A stretch of 64,000 nucleotides of DNA from Burkholderia diffusa. Its GTDB lineage: Bacteria; Pseudomonadota; Gammaproteobacteria; Burkholderiales; Burkholderiaceae. The notes below the pieces were generated by a model. It was not told the origin of the DNA. It did no database searches and was given only the letters and a program-made list of their open reading frames with translations. Positions within the stretch are counted from its first letter, which is position 1. Every line of letters starts with the position of its first letter. The DNA lies in NCBI RefSeq assembly GCF_902499115.1, contig NZ_CABVPN010000023.1:72461-136460 (forward strand), given 5' to 3'. This document shows positions 1 to 8,679 of the stretch, piece after piece. The position numbers and the translations under genes are program-made.

Positions 1-225
1 ATACGCCTTCGTCTCGCGACGGCCGAGCGCCGCCGCGCGCGCCTTGTCCTGCGCGATGCAGGCGCTGGCCGCCGATGCACCGTCGAGGCGTGCGAACGCG
101 AGCAGGTGCCCGCCGTCGTCGACGATGGCGATCGACACGGCCCAGCCGTGACGCTCGGCTTCCGCGCGGGCGGCGGCGAGCATGCGGTCGACGTCGGCGA
201 GTTCGAGTTCGGGCTTCGTTTTCAT
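1..225 (-). CDS. glcG: GlcG/HbpS-like heme-binding family protein (partial, 3' end outside window)
   Basis: The reverse strand reads from an ATG at 225 through the left edge as an N-terminal piece of about 75 residues. It opens MKTKPELELADVDRML and contains the conserved DDGGHLLAFARLDGA stretch of the GlcG/DUF336 family. A strong ribosome binding site (GGAGGAACG) lies just upstream. It is the last visible gene of the glycolate oxidase operon, 22 bases after the glcF stop. GlcG is commonly found with glcDEF; its biochemical role is not settled, and some relatives bind heme. The C-terminus is not visible. Confidence 0.85.
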   Translation of the reverse strand, partial: MKTKPELELADVDRMLAAARAEAERHGWAVSIAIVDDGGHLLAFARLDGASAASACIAQDKARAAALGRRETKAY

Positions 226-247
226 GGCGTTCCTCCGGAATCAGCGG

Positions 248-1468
248 TCAGTTGACGAGTCGGTTGTCGACGAGCTCTATCCAGTGGCGCACGCGCGTGC
301 GGCCCGCGCCGTTCAGGTGAGTCTGGCAGCCGATGTTGGCCGTGACAATCAGGTCCGGCCGTGCGGCTTCGAGCGCGTCGAGCTTGTTGTCGCGCAGTTT
401 GGTGGCGAGTTCGGGCTGCGTCAGCGCATAGGTGCCGGCGGAGCCGCAGCACAGGTGGCCGTCGGCGACATTCGTCAGATCGAAGCCGAGCCGCGTCAGG
501 ATGCTCTCCACCGCGCCGCCGAGCCGCTGCGCATGCTGCAGCGTGCACGGGCAATGAACCGCGACGCGACGCTGCGTCGCATCGGCCAGCGCGTCGAGCG
601 GCTCGGCCGCGATCACTTCCGCGAGGTCGCGCGCGAGCGCGCTGACGCGCCGCGCCTTGTCGGCATAGACGGGGTCGGAGCGCAGCAGGTCGCCGTATTC
701 CTTCACGAACGCGCCGCAGCCGCTCGCCGTCAGCACGATCGCTTCCGCGCCGGCCGCGATCGCGGGCCACCATGCATCGATGTTGCGGCGTGCGCGTGCG
801 AGCCCGGCATCCTGCGCGTTCAGGTGATATTCGGTCGCGCCGCAGCAGCCGGCCTCGCGCGCGGGCGTCACGCTGATGCCGAGCCGGTCGAGCACGCGCG
901 CGGCGGCCGCGTTCGTGTTCGGCGACAGCGAAGGCTGCACGCAGCCTTCCAGCATCAGCACGCGCCGGGCGTGGCGCACGGGCGGGCGCGGCATGGCGGC
1001 GGGCACGGTGGCCGGGATCTTGTCCTGCAGCGTGCCGGGCAGCAGCGGGCGCAGCGCGCGGCCGGCCTTCAGCAGCGCGGCGAAGGTCGCCGGCCGCGGC
1101 ACGACGTGACGCAGGCCGGCGCGCAGCAGGCGCTCGCGCGCCGGACGCCGCGCGCGTTTCTCGGCTTCCGCGCGGCCGATGTCGAGCAGCGTGTGATAGC
1201 GCACGCCGGACGGACAGGTCGTTTCGCAGTTGCGGCAGGTCAGGCAGCGGTCGAGATGCTGCTGCGTGCGCTCGCCGCACGGTTCGCCTTCGAGCATTTG
1301 CTTGATCAGGTAGATGCGTCCGCGCGGCCCGTCGAGCTCGTTGCCGAGCACCTGGTAGGTCGGGCAGGTCGCATTGCAGAAGCCGCAGTGCACGCACGCG
1401 CGCAGGATCGCTTCCGCTTCGTCGGCCCGGTCGAGGGCCTTGCTGGCTTCGCTGAGATTGGTTTGCAT
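248..1468 (-). CDS. glcF: Glycolate oxidase iron-sulfur subunit GlcF
   Basis: This 406-residue protein is the electron-transfer subunit of membrane-associated glycolate oxidase (GlcDEF), which oxidises glycolate to glyoxylate. Two [4Fe-4S] motifs are visible near the N-terminus: CVHCGFCNATCP (about residues 26-37) and CLTCRNCETTCP (about 77-88). Two cysteine-rich CCG-type domains follow, one with GCVQPSLSPN and EAGCCGA, the other with CPCTLQH and HLCCGSAG. Length and domain order match the family. It lies 24 bases after glcE on the same strand and is probably co-transcribed with glcD, glcE and glcG. Confidence 0.95.
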   Translation of the reverse strand: MQTNLSEASKALDRADEAEAILRACVHCGFCNATCPTYQVLGNELDGPRGRIYLIKQMLEGEPCGERTQQHLDRCLTCRNCETTCPSGVRYHTLLDIGRAEAEKRARRPARERLLRAGLRHVVPRPATFAALLKAGRALRPLLPGTLQDKIPATVPAAMPRPPVRHARRVLMLEGCVQPSLSPNTNAAAARVLDRLGISVTPAREAGCCGATEYHLNAQDAGLARARRNIDAWWPAIAAGAEAIVLTASGCGAFVKEYGDLLRSDPVYADKARRVSALARDLAEVIAAEPLDALADATQRRVAVHCPCTLQHAQRLGGAVESILTRLGFDLTNVADGHLCCGSAGTYALTQPELATKLRDNKLDALEAARPDLIVTANIGCQTHLNGAGRTRVRHWIELVDNRLVN

Positions 1469-1492
1469 CGGCGGTTCGAAGTCGGGTTGGCG

Positions 1493-2575
1493 TCAGACGT
1501 CCGCGTACAGGCGGCCGGGATTGAAAATCGCATGCGGATCGAGCTGCGCCTTCAGCTGGCGATGCACGCGCAGCAGCGCGGGCGGCAACGGCTGGAACGG
1601 CTCGGACGTCGTGCCGGCCGTGAAGCAGGTCGCGTGGCCGCCCCACTGCGCGGCGAACCGCTGCACGTCGGCCGGTGCGGCGTCGGTTTTCAGCCAGCGC
1701 TGCGCGCCGCCCCAGTCGACGAGCACCGCGTCGGCGAGCGGGTCGAGCGGCGCGGCGGCCGGCACCGACACGCGCCACAGCGGGCGGGGATCGTCGAAGA
1801 ACGGCAGCGACAGGTCGCGCAGCCGCGCCCAGAACCCGTCGTCGCGATCGTCCATGCGCTCGCCGCCGATCGTGTCGCGCGCGGCCTTCACCGAGCCCTC
1901 GCCGCCTTCGAGGCGCACGCGCAGCACGCCGTCCGCGTGGCAGGCGCCCGCGAGCGGCAGCCCCGCGCGCCGCCACCCGGCGACGCGTTGCACGGCTTCG
2001 CCCGCAGTGAGCGGCAACGCGAGATCGCCGGTCGCGCGCGGCTTCGGCAGCACCTTCAGCGACACCTCCGTCACGACGCCGAGGCAGCCGAAGCTGCCCG
2101 CGAGCAGCCGCGACACGTCGTAGCCCGCGACGTTCTTCATCACCTCGCCGCCGAAACGCAGATGTTTCGCGTGGCCGGTGATCACGCGGCAGCCGAGCAC
2201 AAAGTCGCGCACCGCGCCGGCCCACGGGCGGCGCGGCCCCGATAGCGCGGCCGCGAACATCCCGCCGACGGTGGCCGCGCCGCCGAACGTCGGCGGCTCG
2301 CACGGCAGCATCTGGCCCGCCGCGTCGAGCATCGCGTCGAGTTCGGCGAGCGGCGTGCCCGCGCGCGCGGTGATGACGAGTTCGGTCGGGTCGTACGCGA
2401 CGATGCCGCGATGCGTGCGCACGTCGAGCGTGCGGCCTTCGACGGCGCGGCCGACGAACGCCTTCGTGCCCGCGCCGCGAATGTGCAGCGGCTGGCGATC
2501 GTGGATCGCGGCGTCGACCTGGGCGACGAGCGCCGCGCTGTCGTCGATCGATTCGGGTTCGCGTTCGCGTCGCAT
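1493..2575 (-). CDS. glcE: Glycolate oxidase FAD-binding subunit GlcE
   Basis: This is the second flavin-domain subunit of glycolate oxidase, about 360 residues from the ATG at 2575. It has a PCMH-type FAD-binding domain with HIRGAGTKAFVGR near the start and FGGAATVGGMFAAALSG in the middle, and ends in FNPGRLYADV as GlcE proteins do. The open frame extends upstream to 2818, but the chosen ATG overlaps the glcD stop (TGATG), which is typical translational coupling, and removes a non-homologous arginine-rich extension. GlcE is normally shorter than GlcD because it lacks the full C-terminal cap, as here. Confidence 0.93.
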   Translation of the reverse strand: MRREREPESIDDSAALVAQVDAAIHDRQPLHIRGAGTKAFVGRAVEGRTLDVRTHRGIVAYDPTELVITARAGTPLAELDAMLDAAGQMLPCEPPTFGGAATVGGMFAAALSGPRRPWAGAVRDFVLGCRVITGHAKHLRFGGEVMKNVAGYDVSRLLAGSFGCLGVVTEVSLKVLPKPRATGDLALPLTAGEAVQRVAGWRRAGLPLAGACHADGVLRVRLEGGEGSVKAARDTIGGERMDDRDDGFWARLRDLSLPFFDDPRPLWRVSVPAAAPLDPLADAVLVDWGGAQRWLKTDAAPADVQRFAAQWGGHATCFTAGTTSEPFQPLPPALLRVHRQLKAQLDPHAIFNPGRLYADV

Positions 2576-4074
2576 CAGAAGCGCTCCAGTTCGGGAAACG
2601 GCAGCTTGCCGTGATGGACGTGCATCGCGCCGAACTCCGCGCAGCGATGCAGCGTCGGGATGTTCTTGCCGGGATTGAGCAGGCGCCGCGGATCGAACGC
2701 GGCCTTCACCGCGTGGAAGAACGTGATTTCGTCGGCGTTGAACTGCACGCACATCTGGTTGATCTTCTCGCGCCCGACGCCGTGTTCGCCGGTGATGCTG
2801 CCGCCCACGGCGACGCACAGCTCCAGGATCTTGCCGCCGAGCGCCTCCGCGCGGTCGAGCTCGCCGGGACGGTTCGCGTCGAACAGGATCAGCGGATGCA
2901 TGTTGCCGTCGCCCGCATGGAACACGTTCGCGACCGGCAGCGCGTATTCGGCCGAGAGCGCGGCGATCCCTTCGAGCACGCGCGGCAGTTCGCGGCGCGG
3001 GATCGTGCCGTCCATGCAGTAGTAGTCGGGCGACATGCGGCCGACCGCCGGGAACGCGTTCTTGCGGCCGGCCCAGAAACGCTGACGCTCCGCTTCGTCG
3101 CGCGCGACGCGGATTTCCGACGCGCCGGCCTCACGCAGCAGCGCGGCGACGCGTTCGGCGTCTTCGTCGACATCGGTCGCCGCGCCGTCGAGTTCGCACA
3201 GCAGGATCGCCTGCGCGTCGACCGGATAGCCCGCGTGGATGAAGTCTTCGGCCGCACGGATCGCGAGGTTGTCCATCATCTCGAGCCCGCCGGGGATCAC
3301 GCCCGCGCCGATGATCCGCGCGACCGCCGCACCGGCTTCGGCGACGTCGTCGAAGCTCGCCATCAACACCTTCACGCTCGGCGGCTTCGGCAGCAGCTTG
3401 ACCGTCACCTCGGTGACGATGCCCAGCATCCCCTCCGAGCCGGTGAACAGCGCGAGCAGGTCGAAGCCGGGGGCGTCGAGCGCGTCGGCGCCGAACGTGA
3501 GCGTGTCGCCGTCGATCGTCAGGATCTCGACCTTCAGGATGTTGTGCACCGTCAGCCCGTATTTGAGGCAATGCACGCCGCCCGCGTTTTCGGCGACGTT
3601 GCCGCCGATCGAGCACGCGATCTGCGACGACGGATCGGGCGCGTAGTAGAGGCCGTGCGGCGCGGCCGCTTGCGAGATCGCGAGGTTGCGCACGCCGGGC
3701 TGCACGCGCGCGATGCCGGCATCGGGGTCGATGTCGAGAATCTTGTTGAACTTCGACATGACGAGCAGGAGGCCCTTTTCGAGCGGCATCGCGCCGCCCG
3801 ACAGGCCCGTGCCCGCGCCCCGCGCGACCACCGGCACGCTGTGCGCGGCCGCGACGCGCAGCACCGCGCGCACCTGCTCGACCGTGTCGGGCAGCACGAC
3901 CGCGAGCGGCACCGTGCGGTATGCGGCGAGGCCGTCGCATTCGAACGGCTTGAGCGCCTCGCGCTCGTGCAGCACGTCGAGGCCGGGCGCAGCCGCGTGC
4001 AGTGCGGCAACGAGTGTGTCGCGGTCGACGGTCGCCAGCGGGCCGTCGATCCGTTCGTCGTAGGTGAAACTCAT
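2575..4074 (-). CDS. glcD: Glycolate oxidase FAD-linked subunit GlcD
   Basis: This 499-residue flavoprotein is the catalytic subunit that oxidises glycolate (and often D-lactate) to the 2-oxo acid. The FAD-binding type 4 domain shows ARGAGTGLSGGAMPLEKG (about residues 83-100) and the CSIGGNVAENAGG loop. The C-terminal FAD-oxidase domain has GNMHPLILFD and ends with GEHGVGREKINQM and LNPGKNIPTLHRC. It is the first gene of the minus-strand glc operon, and its stop overlaps the glcE start. The promoter region upstream holds two identical palindromes that are good candidates for the neighbouring FadR-family regulator. Confidence 0.95.
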   Translation of the reverse strand: MSFTYDERIDGPLATVDRDTLVAALHAAAPGLDVLHEREALKPFECDGLAAYRTVPLAVVLPDTVEQVRAVLRVAAAHSVPVVARGAGTGLSGGAMPLEKGLLLVMSKFNKILDIDPDAGIARVQPGVRNLAISQAAAPHGLYYAPDPSSQIACSIGGNVAENAGGVHCLKYGLTVHNILKVEILTIDGDTLTFGADALDAPGFDLLALFTGSEGMLGIVTEVTVKLLPKPPSVKVLMASFDDVAEAGAAVARIIGAGVIPGGLEMMDNLAIRAAEDFIHAGYPVDAQAILLCELDGAATDVDEDAERVAALLREAGASEIRVARDEAERQRFWAGRKNAFPAVGRMSPDYYCMDGTIPRRELPRVLEGIAALSAEYALPVANVFHAGDGNMHPLILFDANRPGELDRAEALGGKILELCVAVGGSITGEHGVGREKINQMCVQFNADEITFFHAVKAAFDPRRLLNPGKNIPTLHRCAEFGAMHVHHGKLPFPELERF

Positions 4075-4187
4075 CGTGTGTCTCCGTCTCCACCCTCTTC
4101 ATCATGCAGGCGGCCGCGGCATGCGCGGCGCACCGGATGGACGGCATTCTTGGCGGGCGGAGGGGGTATGTCCAGACGTCGCCAGCG

Positions 4188-4198
4188 TGGTCATACCA
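4188..4198. promoter_or_regulatory. Candidate GlcC operator, copy 1 (TGGTCATACCA)
   Basis: The sequence TGGTCATACCA has the form TGGT-N3-ACCA, the inverted-repeat pattern typical of FadR-subfamily GntR regulators. It sits between the divergent glcD and glcC genes, 114 bases upstream of the glcD start codon. An identical 11-base copy occurs at 4294-4304. A weaker relative (GGTATGTCCA, 4165-4174) lies closer to glcD. Confidence 0.65.
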
Positions 4199-4293
4199 GT
4201 TTTTCGAGACGTGCCTGTCGAGGGGCATCGATCGAGGGGAAAAACCCAATTCAAACAAGGGATTGTGAGAAAATCAACGACATTCGCCCAAAG

Positions 4294-4304
4294 TGGTCAT
4301 ACCA
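4294..4304. promoter_or_regulatory. Candidate GlcC operator, copy 2 (TGGTCATACCA)
   Basis: This is the second perfect copy of TGGTCATACCA. It ends two bases before the ATG of the GntR-type regulator at 4307, so it overlaps the translation start region. Centre-to-centre distance from copy 1 is 106 bases, close to ten helical turns. Bound regulator here would plausibly repress its own gene. Confidence 0.65.
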
Positions 4305-4306
4305 GT

Positions 4307-5077
4307 ATGGAAAAGCAGGATCGACAAGCGCCGGCGCGCAATGTCGCCGACGTCGTTGCCGAGCGGATCGAGCAACTGATCGTCGACGGCGTGCTCAAGG
4401 CCGGGCAGGCGCTGCCGTCCGAGCGGCGGCTCACCGAGAAGCTCGGCGTGTCGCGCACGGCCGTGCGCGAAGGGATGAAGCTGCTGCGCGCGCGCGGGAT
4501 CATCGACACGACGCACGGCAAGGGCTCGTTCGTCGCGAGCCTGACCCCGCAGCGCGAGGTTTCGCCGATGATGCATCTGCTCGGCTCGCAGCCGCGCACG
4601 CTGTACGACCTGTTCGAAGTGCGCGGGATGCTCGAGACCGAAGCCGCGCGGCTCGCCGCGCTGCGCGGCACGCCCGCCGACTTCATCCTGATCAAGCGCC
4701 GATACGAGGAAATGACCGCGGCCGACGCGCAGGATCTCGACCCGGCCGCGCGCGCGAAGCTCGACCATGCGTTCCATCTCGCGATCTGCGAGGCGTCGCA
4801 CAATCCGGTGCTCGTCAACACGCTGCAGTCGCTGACGGATCTGCTGCTCAGTTCCGTGTTCGCGTCGGTGAACAATCTCTATCACCGCGAGCCGCTGAAA
4901 AAGCAGATCGATCGGCAGCATGCGCGGCTCTACAACGCGGTGACCGGGCGGTTGCCCGACCAGGCGCGCAAGGCCGCAAGCGAGCATATCCGGCAGTGCG
5001 TCGATTATCTGCGCGAGATCGAAGCGGAGGAGCAGCGGCTCGTGCGCTCGACGCTGCGCCTCGAAGGATGGACCTGA
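4307..5077 (+). CDS. glcC: FadR-family GntR transcriptional regulator, GlcC-like
   Basis: This 256-residue regulator has an N-terminal winged helix (PSERRLTEKLGVSRTAVREG, residues about 36-55) and a C-terminal FCD ligand domain with the metal-binding histidine context LDHAFHLAICEASHNPV. The open frame extends upstream to 4064, but the ATG at 4307 is where family similarity begins. The gene is divergent from glcDEFG, as in many glycolate operons, so it is probably the glycolate-responsive regulator. The assignment to GlcC rather than another FadR relative (LldR, PdhR) rests on this context. Confidence 0.85.
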   Translation: MEKQDRQAPARNVADVVAERIEQLIVDGVLKAGQALPSERRLTEKLGVSRTAVREGMKLLRARGIIDTTHGKGSFVASLTPQREVSPMMHLLGSQPRTLYDLFEVRGMLETEAARLAALRGTPADFILIKRRYEEMTAADAQDLDPAARAKLDHAFHLAICEASHNPVLVNTLQSLTDLLLSSVFASVNNLYHREPLKKQIDRQHARLYNAVTGRLPDQARKAASEHIRQCVDYLREIEAEEQRLVRSTLRLEGWT

Positions 5078-5159
5078 GCCGCTTGAACCGGCGTGGCCGC
5101 TGGCGCCGTGACGTGCATCAGGCATATTGCGCTGGTCGCGCGGTCTCATGGATCAATAT

Positions 5160-5172
5160 GTCACAATGTGAC
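5160..5172. promoter_or_regulatory. Palindrome upstream of the nitronate monooxygenase gene
   Basis: GTCACAATGTGAC is an inverted repeat with 6-base arms around a single central base, in the 196-base gap between the GlcC-like gene and the monooxygenase gene. It is 101 bases upstream of the downstream ATG. The TCACA/TGTGA arms resemble a shortened CRP/FNR-type site, but arm spacing differs from the standard 22-base CRP site, so the protein that binds it is unknown. Confidence 0.35.
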
Positions 5173-5273
5173 CCATTTGATGCGTGGCCCGACACGACCC
5201 GTTTCGCCCTTGCGCGACACGCGCCTTCGCGGTTGACCGTGACGCGCCGCCAATCCTTGAAGGAGGACGCTGC

Positions 5274-6752
5274 ATGTCGATTCCGACGCGTGGCGACGGG
5301 CCGGAGGCCCGCGCCGTCCAGATCCTGCATCGCCCCGTCTGCGACCTGCTCGGCTGTGCATGGCCGATCGTGCTCGCGGGCATGGGCGGCGTCGCGCGAG
5401 CGGAACTCGCGAGTGCGGTGAGCGCCGCCGGCGGGTTCGGTTTTCTCGGGATGGTGCGCGAGCCGGTCGCGCTGATCCGGCGCGAGGTCGAACGGGTGCG
5501 CGCGGCCACCGAGCGGCCATTCGGCGTCAACCTGATTCCCGCGTCGACGCCGACCGAATTGCTCAATGCGCAGATCGATGCGTGTATCGAGTTGCGTGTG
5601 CCCGTGGTTGCGTTGTTCTGGGATGTGATGCCGGGCGTCGTGCAGCGTCTGCGCGATGCGGGCGTGCGGGTGGTTCATCAGGTGGGCTCGCTCGACGATG
5701 CGCGCGCGGCCGAGGCGGCCGGGGCGCAGGCGCTGATCGCTCAGGGGCGCGAGGCTGGCGGCCACGTGCGTGGTGATCGGCCGTTGGCCGAGTTGTTGCC
5801 TGAAGTGATTCGCGCGACGCGGTTGCCGGTGCTCGCGGCGGGCGGGATCGTCGACGGCGCCGACGTGGCCGCCGCGATGGCGCTCGGTGCGCAGGGGGCG
5901 GTGATGGGTACGGCGTTCATCGCGACGCACGAATCGTTCGCGCATGCGTATCACCAGCAGCGGATCGTCGATGCGCGTGAAGGCGACACGCTGTTGACCG
6001 ATATCTTTCACATCAACTGGCCGCGCGGCGCGCGGGTGCGCGTGCTGCCGTCGAGTGTCACGCGTGGCGAGCGCGGTGATCCGTTCAGTGATGCGCGCGT
6101 GGTGATCGGCGACGAGGAAGGGCGGCCCATTTATCTGTTCAGCACCGACTCGCCGTTGCGTACGATGACCGGTGATTTCGAGGCGATGGCGTTGTATGCG
6201 GGCACGGGGGCCGGGCGAATTCGAGCGATCGAGTCGGCCGGCGAGGTGCTGCACCGGATCGTGTGCGATGCGGCGGCGATCGTCGAGACAAGCGCGGCTT
6301 CATCGGCTGTTGAGGTGGATGAGGCGCGTGCGGCGTTGCTCACGGCGCTCGATGAATTGCTGGAGGCGGAGCGGGCGGGGGCGCGCGTTGCATCCGAGAC
6401 TGCGGCAGCGGTTACTGAGGATGCCGAACTCCACCGGCTGATCGCGCATATTCGGCAGGACGAGGCGCACTGGTGCAGCGTGCTGGTCGACGCGATTCGG
6501 ACGCTCGGTGCAATGCCGACGCGTGCGACCGGTTCATTCTATGAAAAGGCGATGGCGATCGATGATCTGGCCGAGCGGATGGCGTTTCTGAACCGCGGGC
6601 AACGCTGGGTCGTGCGCAAACTGCAGACGCTGCTGCCGACGCTGGCCGATCCGGATATTCATCACGCGCTGTCGTTGATGCTGGTCGCGCACGAGAAGAA
6701 TATCGGCGCGGTGGATGCGCGGTTGAGGGAGAAGGGGGCGGGGAGCGTGTAG
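5274..6752 (+). CDS. Nitronate monooxygenase fused to a C-terminal DUF6306-like helical domain
   Basis: The protein has 492 residues from the ATG at 5274, which is preceded by a strong AGGAGG site; the frame is open from 5184 but without similarity. Residues 1 to about 330 form an FMN-dependent nitronate monooxygenase TIM barrel (VLAGMGGVARAELASAVSAAGG; the catalytic-type motif EAGGHVRG with His164; LAAGGIVDGADVAAAMALGA). Such enzymes oxidise alkyl nitronates to aldehydes or ketones and nitrite. Residues about 345-492 are an added helical domain with LLEAERAGARV, QDEAHWCSVL and LVAHEKNIGAVDARL, a pattern I associate with DUF6306. It is a single-gene unit with a palindrome upstream. Confidence 0.85.
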   Translation: MSIPTRGDGPEARAVQILHRPVCDLLGCAWPIVLAGMGGVARAELASAVSAAGGFGFLGMVREPVALIRREVERVRAATERPFGVNLIPASTPTELLNAQIDACIELRVPVVALFWDVMPGVVQRLRDAGVRVVHQVGSLDDARAAEAAGAQALIAQGREAGGHVRGDRPLAELLPEVIRATRLPVLAAGGIVDGADVAAAMALGAQGAVMGTAFIATHESFAHAYHQQRIVDAREGDTLLTDIFHINWPRGARVRVLPSSVTRGERGDPFSDARVVIGDEEGRPIYLFSTDSPLRTMTGDFEAMALYAGTGAGRIRAIESAGEVLHRIVCDAAAIVETSAASSAVEVDEARAALLTALDELLEAERAGARVASETAAAVTEDAELHRLIAHIRQDEAHWCSVLVDAIRTLGAMPTRATGSFYEKAMAIDDLAERMAFLNRGQRWVVRKLQTLLPTLADPDIHHALSLMLVAHEKNIGAVDARLREKGAGSV

Positions 6753-7159
6753 GGGAGGGGCAATGAATCGGCCCGCGTCGCTCTGACGCGCGCCGCTGTG
6801 GGCAAGCGATGCTGGCGTCAACGACGTTTTTCCCTCGTTTCAGGCGGGATGACGCTATTCGAGGGTTCTCAGTCAAATGCGCCTTCCGGGATCTCAGTCA
6901 TTGCTTCGTCATACCGAAGCCGCCGAGCTTCTCTTTTACCTCGGCGGCAATTGCGCATAAAAAAGGTTCATCGCGGAATTTCGGGGAACGCCGGGGAGGA
7001 ACGTCGGTGTTCGGCCACCAAGGGACTGTCGCGACTGCCGTCCCATGACATTCGAACGGCGACTGGTCTCCGCTAAGCGTCATTAAGGCTCGAAAAGATC
7101 TGTCTGACCGGCAGGGTCCGGCTGCCCGCAGAGATTAGGCTGGCTTTCGGCGAGCCGAA
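6753..7159. other. Intergenic stretch without a recognisable gene
   Basis: About 400 bases between the monooxygenase gene and the broken DUF4148 gene. Short frames exist on both strands (for example 6898-7083 minus, ending GGFGMTKQ), but I see no family signature or convincing ribosome binding site. The base composition becomes more AT-rich after about 6890, which marks the left side of the lower-GC block. Confidence 0.5.
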
Positions 7160-7416
7160 TTAGCGTTGCTGCGTGCCGGACTGATTCGCAGCCTGGCGCT
7201 GCGAGGCCATTTGTTCCGCTTGCAATCGGGCTTCAGCCTTCTGCAGCCGCGCCGGGTACTCTACATCGTCAGGGATGGGGTTGTAGCCGGCGCGTTCAAG
7301 GTTGGTGAGTTCGGCACGCACTTGTGCGCGCGTGAGCGGCGCGACAGTCTGGGCGAACGAAGCAACGGAAATGAGGCAAGCAAGGCAAGTGCAGCCGCCA
7401 CGAAAATCTGTTTCAT
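7160..7416 (-). pseudogene. DUF4148 family exported protein, frameshifted in the signal peptide
   Basis: From the ATG at 7416 the frame gives MKQIFVAAALALLAS, a typical signal peptide start, and then departs into an arginine-rich tail. In another frame the DNA encodes the rest of a normal DUF4148 protein: SFAQTVAPLTRAQVRAELT, then NLERAGYNP, then EYPARLQKAEARLQAEQMAS, ending at a TAA at 7160-7162. The span is 257 bases, one short of a whole number of codons, so one missing base near 7370 explains the break. No start codon is available in the second frame before the preceding stop. DUF4148 proteins are small periplasmic proteins abundant in Burkholderia; their function is unknown. Confidence 0.75.
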
Positions 7417-7554
7417 CACATACCTATTTTTTTGGCGTCGGTTCATCTGAAGTACTGCTAGAAGCGTCAAAGTATATGCGCCAAAATCTAAGTATTTACC
7501 CGTATTCTAACAACAGTACATTGCGAAGCGCACAATTCTCGCGCCTGACAGTCC

Positions 7555-8505
7555 TCAAATGGAGCGCAGGAAGGCAGCAGACACGCCCAGCCGAAGGTCC
7601 GAAGAAAGGTTGCGCGACCGCGCGATCTCCTTGGTGAGCTGCATCACCGTGCGGCACGCCAGCGTCAGTTCGCCGTGGGGCGACATGGCCAGCGCAATGA
7701 AGCGCGACACGGTCGGCTCAACCACCATTGACGCCTGCAACCGACATTCCTTTTCAAGATTGGCAATCGCGTAAGGTCCGAGCAATGCGTAGATGCCGCC
7801 GTCTGCCACGATGTGTCCCTGCAGACTCAACGAGTCGGCTTCTGCCGCGAAATTCAGGCAGACCCGGTGTTCCCCCGCGATTTGTTCGAGCCGATCGCGC
7901 CAGCTATTGGGGCGACAGAAAAAGACGAGGGGAATTCCGTCGAGCCTGGAAAAAGCAACCGTGGAGTCTTTGGTCAAAGGATCGCCTTCCGCGCCGACCA
8001 GGTAGGTCGCCGCCTCGACCAGATACTCGTCCCCGTTTTTCGGCGTCGGGCTATTTCGGAAAAGGATCGCAAGGTCAACACTTCCGTTTTCCAACCACGT
8101 ATCCAACACCGCCCCTTGGCCCTCTCGCACCTGCAACTGCACCAAGGGAAAGCGCTCTCGAAGACGATGGTACAAGGTGCTGACCAGCGGATGAGCGGTG
8201 GACGGCAAGATTCCGAGTCTGACCACGCCGATTGGCTCACTCGCCGAACTGCGGATGTCGTTGGACAACTGCTCCGTGCTGGCAAGCCACGTCCTGACGC
8301 GCGGCGCAATCCGCGCTCCCAAATCGGTCAACACCACGCCGCGCCCTGTGCGTTGAAACAAACGACCGCCGCAGTACTGCTCAAGCTCGACGATCTGACG
8401 ACTGATATGCGGCTGGCTGGTCCCGTATGCCACGGCCGCCTTGCTCAAGCTGCCGAGTTCCGCCGCGTCGATAAACAGCTTCCAAGCCGCGTAGTCCACT
8501 GCCAA
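7555..8505 (-). CDS. LysR-type transcriptional regulator
   Basis: This 316-residue LysR regulator has an N-terminal helix-turn-helix (GSLSKAAVAYGTSQPHISRQI, residues about 18-38) followed by LEQYCGGRLFQRTGRGVVLT, and a periplasmic-binding-protein-like effector domain. It is transcribed away from the aldolase-MFS-porin genes starting at 8680, the usual arrangement for a LysR activator and its target operon. The 174-base gap between them is AT-rich, suiting a divergent promoter. The effector is probably the substrate or product of the neighbouring aldolase. Confidence 0.92.
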   Translation of the reverse strand: MAVDYAAWKLFIDAAELGSLSKAAVAYGTSQPHISRQIVELEQYCGGRLFQRTGRGVVLTDLGARIAPRVRTWLASTEQLSNDIRSSASEPIGVVRLGILPSTAHPLVSTLYHRLRERFPLVQLQVREGQGAVLDTWLENGSVDLAILFRNSPTPKNGDEYLVEAATYLVGAEGDPLTKDSTVAFSRLDGIPLVFFCRPNSWRDRLEQIAGEHRVCLNFAAEADSLSLQGHIVADGGIYALLGPYAIANLEKECRLQASMVVEPTVSRFIALAMSPHGELTLACRTVMQLTKEIARSRNLSSDLRLGVSAAFLRSI

Positions 8506-8679
8506 GCCTCAATAAGATATGTCAAATAAGTATAGCTGAAATGTGCGATTAGGCAGTTCCCGCATAAATCGGTCATCCCTACACTGCAACGCATGCACCG
8601 TTGTTCCAGCTTGATGCGAAACGAGCAGCGGGCTCTCCTCTCGGAAAGAGGAGTGGAAAAGCTCACATTTGGAGACGTT

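Noticed and set aside
2611..5421. 936-residue plus-strand open frame across the glc operon
   Set aside because: It is antisense to glcD, has arginine/alanine/valine-rich low-information sequence, no family motif, and arises from strong third-position GC bias. The true gene there, the GlcC-like regulator, is in another frame.
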